Shown piece by piece: positions 54,292-63,413 of a DNA stretch of 64,000 nucleotides. The DNA lies in contig OU452200.1 of NCBI GenBank assembly GCA_911728435.2, positions 25,001,715 through 25,065,714 of the forward strand, read 5' to 3'. Each line of letters starts with the position of its first letter. Positions within the stretch are counted from its first letter, which is position 1. A program made the position numbers and the translations under genes. Under the pieces are notes generated by a model. It did no database searches. It was not told where the DNA came from and saw only the letters and a program-made list of their open reading frames with translations. This DNA comes from Apoderus coryli. Its lineage: Eukaryota; Arthropoda; Insecta; Coleoptera; Attelabidae.

Positions 54292-57133
54292 CTATGCAAG
54301 TCAGAACATTTTTATGCAGGCCGGTTGAGAGATTTCAGTGCTCGCTGGGAGTCCTTAGGGGCTCCGTTAACAATATTAAAAATAATTTCGTGTTACGCAA
54401 TACCTTTCGTCGAGGTTCCGCCGTTGATTTCCCTGACTCAAGATATTTGCCGGCGTTTCGAAACGATAGCCTCTCCACAAATGGATGTCGAAATAAATTC
54501 AATGTTAGAAACCAAAGTTCTAGAAAGAGCTCAGCTGAAAACGGGTTTCCTGTCAAATATGTTTTTAATCCCAAAACAGGACGGATTCAACAGGCCAATT
54601 TTCAATTTAAAACGCCTAAACGAGCACTTGTCTCCGAATCACTTCCGCCTGTTAAATCCTCAGTTTATCCAACAGAACGATTTCCTAGTGAAGCTGGATA
54701 TCTCTCAAGCATATTTTCATGTTTATATAAAGGAGTCTCATCGGAGGTTCCTGACCCTTTATTACAAAAACAATCTTTATTGCATGACGTGTCTTCCATT
54801 CGGACTGTCTTCAGCTCCGGAGACATTTGCAAAACTGACAAATTGGATTGCCAGTTACTTAAGGGATTTAGGTTTAAGAGTGGTCGTGTATTTAGACGAT
54901 TTTCTTTTAGTAAACCAGGACGCAAAAATCCTGAAGAATCAAGTAGTAACGGCAATAGAAGTTCTTACATTTCTGGGGTGGAAGATAAACTTCGAAAAGT
55001 CAATAATTCTCCCAGTATCAGAACTGGAGTATTTAGGAATAATTTGGAATCCCTCAAAAAATTCAAAGCAAATATCTTCAAGGAAACGGAATATTCTCTC
55101 CAGGAAGTTGGAGGCTCTGTTAAAAAGAAAGACCTGGTCTTGGAGAGAGGCAAAATCAATTTTAGGCAGTCTAAACTTCAGTGCTTTTGTTGTTCCTCTG
55201 GGTCGCCTACATTGCAGACAGATGCAAAGACTTTGTACACGCCTTCCGGAGGAAAATCCGGACCAAAATTTTCCCATAGGTCCTCTTGCTTTAAGAGACA
55301 TCCAATGGTGGTCTCAGCATCTTCATTTGAGCTCGACAATATTTCAAAGAAATATAGATTTCCACCTAGCAACCGATGCTTCAGATTCAGGTTGGGGAGC
55401 CCAGCTAGGAGACCTGCTACTGTCAGGTCAGTGGTCAAATCGTCAGAAGCGTTGGCATATCAACCAGAAAGAAATGTTTGCGGTGGTCCAAAGTATAAAG
55501 AAAAATATCAGGATATTGAAGCACAAATCAATTCTGGTATTGTCGGACAACAAGACGGTAGTTTCTTATATAAGGAACGAAGGCGGCACGAAGTCCCTAA
55601 ATCTGTTACTCCAGACAAAAATATTGTTAAATCTGACGAATCTTCACAATATTCAGCTGTCAGCTCGATTTATTCCGGGAGTTTTCAATTCCATCCCGGA
55701 TTGTCTTTCAAGACAAGGTCAATTGCCAGATTGGCACTTGATGGAACCGGAGACAAACAGAATTTTTCAGGCTTGGGGTCGTCCTCAAATAGACCTATTT
55801 GCCACCAAGCAATCCGCGGTTGTCCCAATATATGTAACTCAGTCTCTGCAGGACACACACGCTCTATTTGTAAACGCCTTCAGCCAAGAGTGGAATTTCC
55901 ACCTAGCTTGGGTGTTTCCTCCTCCCACGCTGATTCCGAGAGTACTTCAACACTTAAACCGAGCAAAAGGAGTGTACATAGTGATAGCTCCGAGGTGGGA
56001 AAAGGTCTTCTGGAGGTCAGATCTCCAAGCCCGGGCGTTACTTCCGCCGCTGCCAATTCAAGACCTTCATCGAAATTTGATCAACTTGCAAACCGGCAAA
56101 CCTCTACCCAAAGCTCAGTCGTTATGTTTGGAGGCCTGGAAAGTTCGGGGTGGAGTGAAATAATAACAGGCTGGAATAAGGCGGATGTTGACTTGTTACA
56201 GTCTGCGTGGAGAAAATCGACTCTAAAAACCTACAGTCGTCCCTGGAAAAATTGGTGTGGTTGGGCAAAGTCTAATAACATTTCGGTCAATAACCCTTCC
56301 CCTATAGATTTAGCGCTTTATTTAAGTTTCCTACATCGAACAAAAAAGCTATCGTATAGTACTATTTTAGTAAATAAATCTGTGATATCCTCTTTTGCGA
56401 ATCCTGAGAGAGGTACCTTTTTGTCCGCACACCCAACTGTCAAACAAATGCTTAAGGCTATTAGTCTACAATCACCCATTAAACATAATAAAGTTATCTG
56501 GGATATTGAAATTATTTTAGACTGGATTAGAACTCATCCCCCATCTATAAACAGCCTTTTCCAAGTCTCCAGGCACTTGGCAATTCTTCTATTATTAACT
56601 TCAGGTAGGAGAATACACGACTTGACCCTTCTACACATTAACAAGGATAATTTACAAATCGTTACAGAATTTGTGGTTTTTGGCCATCTTTTAGTTCCAA
56701 AACAGACAATGCTTCTTTTCGGCAGTCGGGTTGGAAAATCTTAAAAAATAAAGATCCCAACATTGACATAGGCTTCTGGTTAGGAAAGTTCTTGGACTTA
56801 TCAGAACCAAGAAGAAAAGGTCAGGATATCTCTTCCTTGTTTATTACAACAAGAGGAAAAGTTAGTGCAGCGTCAAGAGCGGTTATTGCGGGTTGGATTA
56901 GAACTATTTTCAAACAGGTGGGACTTACAGCTTCTCCTGGTAGTTTTAGGTCCGCGGTGGGCTCTAAACGAGTTGCGTTTGACACACCAATTGATGATGT
57001 TTTGGCCTGTGGTAATTGGAGAAATGAGAAAAATTTTCTAAAATTCTATTTTAAAACTATAGAAAAAGTTAATGAACCAAAATATACTTTAGGAAATTCT
57101 GACGTCCCGTCTAGTTTATTCATACCTTTGTAA
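54288..57133 (+). CDS. DIRS tyrosine recombinase ORF, overlapping RT; one frame break
   Basis: A frame opens at an ATG overlapping the gag stop (ATGA, 54288-54291) and runs to 56744. The recombinase itself occupies its last 200 residues: KADVDLLQSAWRKSTLKTYS (N-terminal DNA-binding helices) and LLTSGRRIHDLTLL with the first catalytic Arg. A one-base loss in the T run at 56677-56681 ends this frame early. The rest continues at 56792-57133 with RGKVSAASRAVI, PGSFRSAVGS (second Arg box) and NFLKFYFK with the candidate catalytic Tyr. The first 1.9 kb of the frame is antiphase to RT and may not be translated as such. Overlap of recombinase and RT frames is usual in DIRS. Confidence 0.75.
54292..56163 (+). 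CDS. DIRS reverse transcriptase/RNase H
   Basis: The frame follows the gag stop directly, in the same frame as the second half of gag. No ATG precedes the family-typical N-terminus YAGRLRDFSARW, so it may be made by stop readthrough, reinitiation or from a different RNA. Numbering from Leu 54325: RT motif A KLDISQAYFHV near 123, CLPFGLSSAPETFAK near 156, YLDD at 189-192. RNase H acidic residues are at TDASDSGWGA near 350, QKEM near 381, LSDNKT near 407 and IPDCLSR near 457. FQAWGRPQIDLFAT near 481 is a DIRS hallmark. The frame is intact to its stop. Confidence 0.88.
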   Translation, partial: LCKSEHFYAGRLRDFSARWESLGAPLTILKIISCYAIPFVEVPPLISLTQDICRRFETIASPQMDVEINSMLETKVLERAQLKTGFLSNMFLIPKQDGFNRPIFNLKRLNEHLSPNHFRLLNPQFIQQNDFLVKLDISQAYFHVYIKESHRRFLTLYYKNNLYCMTCLPFGLSSAPETFAKLTNWIASYLRDLGLRVVVYLDDFLLVNQDAKILKNQVVTAIEVLTFLGWKINFEKSIILPVSELEYLGIIWNPSKNSKQISSRKRNILSRKLEALLKRKTWSWREAKSILGSLNFSAFVVPLGRLHCRQMQRLCTRLPEENPDQNFPIGPLALRDIQWWSQHLHLSSTIFQRNIDFHLATDASDSGWGAQLGDLLLSGQWSNRQKRWHINQKEMFAVVQSIKKNIRILKHKSILVLSDNKTVVSYIRNEGGTKSLNLLLQTKILLNLTNLHNIQLSARFIPGVFNSIPDCLSRQGQLPDWHLMEPETNRIFQAWGRPQIDLFATKQSAVVPIYVTQSLQDTHALFVNAFSQEWNFHLAWVFPPPTLIPRVLQHLNRAKGVYIVIAPRWEKVFWRSDLQARALLPPLPIQDLHRNLINLQTGKPLPKAQSLCLEAWKVRGGVK

Positions 57134-57304
57134 TCAAAGAATTCTTATTTTGTTCCTAGTGGGACTGAAGTTAGGTTAAGTTATGGATAAAAATAAATTG
57201 TTTTGTTTACGTAACTTATATATTAAACTTTCATATTTTTCTTTTTAGAAAAAAGAGGTTTTTAGTCACAGTACGCTTTTAAAGTGCCGACAGATAACAA
57301 ACAG
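57134..57304. other. DIRS 3' untranslated region before the ICR
   Basis: Non-coding; contains agtacgcttttaaagtg near 57268, a partial echo of the sequence just inside the left terminal repeat (cagtacgctttt at 52301). Confidence 0.55.
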
Positions 57305-57404
57305 ATCTCAAATGGGTCAAGCTGAAGCACAGACATAAAATATGAGCGTTTTTCCCCCGAAGGGTTAAAAACGCTTATTTTGAGTCTTGCAAAAGCTTGA
57401 CCCA
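57305..57404 (+). repeat. DIRS internal complementary region (circle junction copy)
   Basis: 57305-57341 is the exact reverse complement of the left terminus 52141-52177, and 57342-57404 is the reverse complement of the right terminus 57573-57635. The two halves abut, so the region contains both outer ends joined. It is the template that lets the element close into a circle and it defines both element boundaries to the base. Confidence 0.93.
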
Positions 57405-57435
57405 TAATATTAAGTCCTTGTCGGCAAAATATCAG

Positions 57436-57582
57436 GTACTGAAGAACGCTACGCGCTAGTCGGCACAGTAGAGCGGGGTCGGCGCGCGGAGCTCGTGTAG
57501 TGGGGCTAAACGGTGGTGGAGGGGGGAGTGGAGGCACTCTGAGAGGGGGAATAATAGAGGGGTAATCTCAAATGGGTCAAGC
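57436..57582 (-). repeat. DIRS right inverted terminal repeat
   Basis: Reverse complement of 52160-52306 with about one mismatch. The open frames across it are chance. Confidence 0.9.
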
Positions 57583-57635
57583 TTTTGCAAGACTCAAAAT
57601 AAGCGTTTTTAACCCTTCGGGGGAAAAACGCTCAT

Positions 57636-58018
57636 ATTTTATAAGCCAATATTTTTTTTTCCTTTTGAAATATTTTTATTTCATGTCAATGGTACAACGT
57701 TTCGGCTTATTCGCCTTCCTCAGGTACATCTCTGTTCTTACCAACATCGCATAATTCTGTAGAATATTTTTTTTGCTGTATACCACTTTATATACTTTAT
57801 ATATGGGTGTATACACATCAATGAATACAAATTTTCATTCAAACAAAATACCCACTAAAAGTGGTATACAGCAAAAAAAAATATTCTCAAAATCATACGA
57901 TGTTGGGAAGAACAGAGATGTTCCTGAGGAAGGCGAATAAGCCGAAACGTTGTACGATTGACATGAAATAAAAATATTTAAAAAGGAAAAAAAAATCGCT
58001 TATAAAATAGAACCTTAA
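57636..58018. repeat. Foldback element interrupted by the DIRS
   Basis: Arms 57636-57790 and 57856-58018 are reverse complements apart from scattered substitutions, around a 65-bp AT-rich loop. The right arm continues in sequence that matches the reverse complement of the bases left of the DIRS (tttaaggttct at 52130-52140). The DIRS therefore sits inside the left arm, and the right arm preserves the uninterrupted version. Each arm carries a hammerhead-like core. Confidence 0.8.
57692..57727 (-). ncRNA. Hammerhead-like motif, variant core
   Basis: On the minus strand: GTAC, CTGAGGA (position 7 of the hammerhead core may be any base), an extra A, GGC/GCC stem II, GAAAC, GTT, then GTAC, able to pair with the first GTAC as stem I. 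Stem III would be almost absent. The partner arm (57920-57958, plus strand) has the same core but GTTC in the first stem strand. Layout matches the PLE ribozymes, but activity is doubtful. Confidence 0.4.
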
Positions 58019-58849
58019 ATCCGAAGAAAAGAAAAGAATAAAAAAATTGTAACAAGGTTCAAGAAAAATACAATACTAAAAAACAATTTATTGGACATTT
58101 CGATTATAAAAGATGTTGAAAATGAAAATAATCCACCTCAATACACTTTTTTTGACGGATGTTCAAATGTGTAATGGACTTTCTGATTGTCAATGGGTCA
58201 CTTCTGATAATATTGTCACGTTTAGGTTTAACGTGATCTACGAGGGCATTGAAAATAAGGACCTTTTCTAAAAGATGAAACACCGAATCCCAAGTTTAAA
58301 TTGATTAAGTTTATTAACAGTTAAAGTTGAGAAAGTTGAGAAGAATTTACAAAATGATGAAACTTAAATTAGAGACTATAGAGTTATAATAATAAAATAC
58401 AAATAATATTACTTACATTAAAATATAAGACCACATACGGTCAAGATGCACTATGGTTCACATTGTTACTGCCTTCAGGTTTTCTTACTATGAGTTTAAA
58501 ATTAGGACACAACTAAACTTATTTCTCTGGAGAGGAGAATTTATAATAAAAGAGTTATCCCTCTTTTAAACAATCTGGCGCCTAAATCCTCCCTCTCTTG
58601 AGCAATGATAATGAGGGAGGTTGGATTGAATCAAAGATCCATCCCTACATCGCGTTTATTTAGATGGTGGTGGTCAGAATAGCTGACGCTGCATTTTTCA
58701 GTATGACTACCCTTGAAAGCGGAGGGTAAGAGGCAGGGCTCCTGATTATCGAGAAATAGTGACTCATCTAGATAAACTAGAATAAACAGGAAAATAATGT
58801 GTTTGTATTTTTCCATCGAATATCTGGGGTTTGTTATTTATTTATAATT
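58019..58849. other. Gene-free stretch
   Basis: No coding frame or repeat could be supported. Confidence 0.4.
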
Positions 58850-59202
58850 TATATTTATTTATTAATAATTTTGGAATCTGTACTCGTGACAATATAGCAA
58901 CAGTGAATAATTCTGTTAATGAGCTGTTGCCGCGTATTTCTATTTTCTTCGTAGACCAACTCTTTTAATCGCCTCCAAATGTAATAATCAACAGGGTTAT
59001 AGTCTGGGGATCTTGGTGCCCATGGAATAGGACCCCCGCGTCCTATCCATCGGTTTCCATAAATGGTATCTAAATATTGGCGTACATTCCTATTAAAATA
59101 ATTAGACACATGAGTTTTCCTCAAACAAATAAGTAAACTAGGTTATTAAAAACATTGTTTATCTGTTGTCTGTCTATTACGTGTGGAAAAAGTTACATAC
59201 AG
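58850..59202 (-). pseudogene. DDE transposase fragment (IS630/mariner type)
   Basis: The minus strand carries TYGNRWIGRGG-like wording (IYGNRWIGRGGPIPWAPRSP) followed by DYNPVDYYIWRRLKELVYEE. This is the region around the last catalytic Asp/Asn of insect IS630-like transposases (PRSPDLNPLDF in good copies). Upstream it reads ETHVSN-like sequence shared with 51970-52010. Only the C-terminal part is present, and it ends in a degraded tail. An acagggtgaattattc terminus lies just outside at 59203. Confidence 0.7.
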
Positions 59203-59345
59203 GGTGAATTATTCGGATTAACCAGATATGCCAGATTTTTAAACCCTGTCCTGTAAATCAATTTAAATTATGGTATTTACCATACTGGAGCACAGTGTGT
59301 GTCGTTTCTGTTTATTTTGAAGATTTCTTTTTAATTAAGGAGAAA
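59095..59345 (-). repeat. Right arm of inverted repeat around the DIRS (partner 51770-52015)
   Basis: See the left arm. The pair brackets 7 kb that include the DIRS and the foldback it interrupts. Confidence 0.75.
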
Positions 59346-59506
59346 CGCATAAGAAATCTATTTTGGATTATAACAAATTTAGTTTTAACAAACAAATGAT
59401 ATGAATATTTTTAACTAAATCAAATGCAATATCTCGAAAATAAATTGTAATAATGGAAATAATTAAACGCTCAATTTTAAACGTAACAAGTTTTATTTGT
59501 ATTTTC

Positions 59507-60760
59507 TTACATTATACAATAAATATTATTACAAAAAATGCGTGACAAATTTTCCAGTGCGGAGTTACAATAACAATAATTCTTAATTTTGAGATTATCA
59601 GTGCACGCTGATTTTATATTGGTTTTATCTAATCTGTCCATAAATATAATGTTGAACTTATTTTCTGTTATACTTGTTGCAAGGATATCATATACACCTT
59701 CTGGAAAAAACTTTAAACGAACAAGAAAATAATGATGATGTTCTATAATTTCCTTTGCGCTCAAGACTGTTTCGAGCCACAGAACTGAACATTCTTTACC
59801 ATTGGCTAATTCTATACGGCGATTAATAGTCTAAAAACAACAAAATAGAGATTCTTTTAATAAAAATGCAAACCAACTCCAATTAATTGCAGAGTGGATG
59901 TAAGTAAAATAATATAACATAGATGTAAGTAACATAGTTTTTTAAATTAAACAACACAGCAAGCTCTCTACAACGCTTTGAAAACGTGAATTTAATTCAT
60001 ACTACAGACCAACTGAAGAAATTGAATCTTATTGATAATAAGAAACTTTGAAATTTTGGTCACATGTAAAGATATCTTAAAGAAGCATTCTAGATTTTGA
60101 CAGTGGACAGGCATTAGAAATATCTAAGCTAAAAGAAACGGGTTGATCCAAAGTTGGGTACCGTGGTACATAATATTGGAATTTTATTGATCGTAATAAT
60201 TTTAAAGTCTACGAACCAATTTAAGGCTACTCAGGTGCTGTGACTAAGTACAGTTGATAAAGATACTCTCAAGTATACTTAGTCACAGCACGTGAGTAGC
60301 ATTAAGTGGCTGCACAAGGTAGAAACTCTCGAAAAGTATGTACAAATACTCCAGTGAGCATTTATTACAGCCGTAACCATAGAAGAGAGACATTAAAATG
60401 TAGATAAAATTTTAAATATTGTAAATTGGTATAATATGCATAAAGTATAATATGCATAAAGTGAAACTTACGTGTTCGAATATTTTGGCAATTGCAGCAA
60501 TTTGTTTATCACGTACATCAATAATTTTTAAACCAGGACAAACACACCACTGAAGTGGTATCCCCGCTCCTAAACAGGTTCGAGATTCATCAATTACCTC
60601 AAAAAGTGACGTACACTTTGCACAACCTTTACATGGTACTATTGGAGCATTCTTACTGGATAGTGATAAAATATGTTGCAAGGTCATATACATGTCAAAT
60701 GGAGTTGTCAGTTTATTTGAATTTCTTTTCAAATTCGTATATTCTTCAGGATGTTGAGTT
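59507..60760 (-). CDS. DUF229 family gene, last two exons
   Basis: DUF229 proteins are metazoan members of the alkaline phosphatase/sulfatase fold, often secreted or membrane-anchored, of unclear substrate. The penultimate exon (60472-60760, 289 bp) reads TQHPEEYTNLKRNSNKLTTP then FDMYMTLQHIL, the family signature, and the Cys-rich CRTCLGAGIPLQWC, which fits the conserved disulfide region; it ends IAKIFEH at GTAAGT in phase 0. The final exon (59507-59830, 108 codons with stop) starts TINRRIELANGKECSVLW and ends NNIYCIM. Catalytic metal ligands would be in upstream exons, which I did not find before the right edge. The 640-bp intron between them holds a hairpin at 60226-60300. Confidence 0.75.
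60226..60300. repeat. Hairpin in the DUF229 intron
   Basis: gctactcaggtgctgtgac and its near-complement gtcacagcacgtgagtagc, extended to 26-28-bp arms around a 21-base loop. Probably a tiny MITE; an RNA hairpin is possible. Confidence 0.75.
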
Positions 60761-61159
60761 CTAATAGAAAACAAATTAATATTTGTAAGTAACAGCAGGG
60801 CTTACACAGGAGAGTCTTCATATAATTAAGTTATGATAACCGGTCTCTTTTTCGTACAAAATCTCTTTTTATACCATATTAAGTAATTCAATAATTCCAA
60901 AAAAGTCGAAACCGGTCTATATACACTTAAAAACTACAGAAATCAACAAACTTTTTACATTGAAATAGTTATACTGTTCGCATCAGAATAAATGAGTGTC
61001 AAAAAAGCGTAATTTTACTGAATTTATGCGTACTGTATATCCAAAAACGATTCGTGATTCATCATATAATTTCAATTTTTTTTTTTTGGATAACTACCTT
61101 AGAAATATGCACTGTAAAACATGAAGGCTAAAGCCTAATTACTTATTGAAAGGGTGGTA
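60761..61159. other. Non-coding stretch upstream of the DUF229 exon
   Basis: Presumed intron. No upstream exon of the gene is visible here. Confidence 0.35.
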
Positions 61160-62015
61160 CAGATTGCATAGGGGAGAGTGGGCCACCTTGAGACTAGTGG
61201 CAAAATAAATTTTAATCGAAAAAATTAGTATAGTGTACAGATAAGTTTTTTATACATTTATATGAAACATCATCGATATACATTTTTCAAGTGACATTGT
61301 GCCATTTATATCATTTTATTGGAACAAGTAATTATTCATTTTATGAATTTTGTGCCAATTAATGCATTTCTTATAAGATTTTATTTAGAAAATTTCATAA
61401 AACTGATCGGTATGCTTTTGGCTACCTTGAAACACATGATGTGGCCACTTTGAGACTCTGTCTCCCGAAGAACATTTTGGATTTCGAAAAGCGAAGAAAC
61501 GAAAAATTAAAACAAGAAGAAATACATGTCGAAGAAAAATTACAACGGACACACAAGAAAAGGAGGAAATCGAGCAGAAAAGTAAGAAGAGGAAGGAATC
61601 TTTGAAACAAAAAGAAGAGTTGAATTAAATTCAAAAAGAACAGCAAATATGTCGTCATCGGACAGCGAATGCAATTCATTTGTGTTTGAGTCATTCACTG
61701 ATTTTACCCTAAATATTGACGAAGACAATAATACCTATTAACGCATATGTTTTGATCGAATTTCATGCTAAAAAATCTGTATTTTATGTGGCCAACGTTT
61801 TTGAAAAAAGATAATGATTTTAATGTCAGTTTTTTGCGACAGTTCTAAAATAAAAAACTCGTTTGTATTTCCAACAGTTGCAGATACGGCCTTTGTAACC
61901 ATCTCAGATATTCGGTGTGTTCTACCACCATGTGAAAAATCGGGAAGTACGAAACGGCAGCAAGCTTTTAACAGTTTTGGTATTAAGTTTGATAATATCT
62001 ATAACTAGTTTTAAG
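61160..62015 (+). pseudogene. Decayed transposon-associated protein, C-terminal region
   Basis: It starts near gagagtgggccaccttgagac and a related ggccactttgagac at 61443. A Lys/Glu/Arg-rich stretch (61480-61620) then leads to SSSDSECNSF and an acidic tail. After decayed sequence, 61850-62010 reads NSFVFPTVADTAFVTISDIR, CVLPPCEKSGSTKRQQAF and SFGIKFDNI. This arrangement is what I remember from the C-terminal part of proteins encoded near pogo/jerky-like elements in insects. Several stops interrupt it. The family assignment is inference. Confidence 0.5.
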
Positions 62016-62726
62016 TTTTATTCTAGGTTACAATCAGAATACACATTATTTATTTTTGCGTTAAAATAATGATATATTTTTTTGGTTTATATCAAAGACC
62101 TTAATAACACAGGAGACAAAATATTTCATTGATAACGTGCTTTCAAACACGAGCCAACATTACTTGTAACCAAGTAATGTGTAAGAGAGAGAAAGACTTA
62201 TCCTTGTCGCCTTCAAGTTGCTCATTGGCAACGTTGTAATCTCCGGTATGCGTTCTGCAGCCAGTGGCGTACTGATCGCTGACTGCTTTTGAACTATGTA
62301 TACAATAATACATAATATATAATTAATAGCATACATTAAAAAGCCAACGTGCCGAGCTATTCAACTTATTTTGAAACTGAAATTTAGTCGATATTTAATT
62401 GGAATGAGTTTTTCAGTAAAATAATTTAAATATTAATATGTATAAGGTATTCGCTAAGAAAGTCTGTTAATCTTTCTTTGTAGTAGGTATTTCTTGATAT
62501 AGCTGCAAAACCTTCATTTCGTATATCGAAAAAACAATACTTAAATTAATATATTTATGTATAATTTGAAGATAATCTAATTTTAAAATCATTTTATGCA
62601 TTACAAATAGGAAGTCAGGAAATAAAAAAAGGCACATTATTCTCAATAGTTTATTTTTAGCTATATATATTAAATTAAACACAATGATAATAAATAATAA
62701 TTATATACTATGAACATACAAATTAA
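62016..62726. other. Gene-free stretch
   Basis: AT-rich, with no supported gene. A cluster of direct short repeats (acttgtaaccaagtaatgtg) near 62163 is minor. Confidence 0.4.
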
Positions 62727-63110
62727 TTATGTTTTTGCAGACTTTTTGCAGTTTCTGTATCGCTTTTTAATAAGTATGAAGTCTATTTGATTGCGAATAA
62801 TTCTTTCAGGGGTATGGGCGCTAGAGGTCCACGTATAGAGCCTTCTATTTGGAAGTTTAAAAAAGGTGTTTGAGGCAATGAAATCATGTTCCTGGCAGAA
62901 CTGAACTAGCCGGTCTCCTCTATCGTTTGCTGTACGTAATCCGTATATACCGGTAATATCCTTTCGTGGTGTACTTCCTACTTTGGCATTAAAATCGCCC
63001 ATGACAAAAGTCACCTCTGATTTTTTCGCCAGCTTCACGGTATCTGTGATTTGTTCCTTAAAACTATCAATAGATCTTTTAATGATTTTACGCGGATTTT
63101 AAGTCGCCTA
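62727..63110 (-). pseudogene. LINE endonuclease fragment
   Basis: The minus strand reads SIDSFKEQ, VTFVMGDFNAKVGS (the GDFN box), YGLRTANDRGDRLVQFC, LYTWTSSAHTPERIIRNQID and FILIKKRYRN, the second half of an AP-type endonuclease of the RTE/craniofacial-development-2-like group. Neither the N-terminal catalytic Glu nor an RT is present, so it is a fragment. Confidence 0.75.
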
Positions 63111-63413
63111 ACTTGATTTTGTAAGGTGTGTATTCTTTTCCTTTGGCACGTTATTTTATTTTTTTAAATTCCTATATTTTTTCTTCTCTTAGTAGGGGTT
63201 GAAAGTCACTACTATCCATATCACCAGAATAACGCCTTTTCCTAAAAAATATCAAGCCCCTGGTAAATTATACTAAAAAAGAGCTTTTTATGAACAAATA
63301 TCAAAATTTCATAACGGTAAAATGTAAATTTGAATAATGTACCAAATATACCAACATTTAGCTTCAGCCCCTTTATATCACCCGCTTCTGAAACATGTTG
63401 GTGTAATACCTAC

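Larger units (their letters stand above)
52141..57635 (+). mobile_element. Full-length DIRS-type tyrosine-recombinase retrotransposon
   Basis: DIRS elements replicate through a circular DNA and integrate with a tyrosine recombinase, so they lack LTRs and target duplications. This copy (5495 bp) has 147-bp inverted terminal repeats with unequal outer extensions, an internal complementary region near the right end joining the complements of both termini, and the gag, RT/RNase H and recombinase genes. All structural parts are complete. Gag and the recombinase show frame breaks. Confidence 0.92.

Noticed and set aside
54665..55438. Several minus-strand frames of 64-120 codons across the DIRS RT gene
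   Set aside because: No domain is visible; they are complement shadows of a long coding region.
61422..61694. 90-codon minus-strand hydrophobic frame that might suggest a membrane protein
   Set aside because: It is the complement of a Lys/Glu/Arg-rich plus-strand coding remnant, which explains its Phe/Leu-rich composition.
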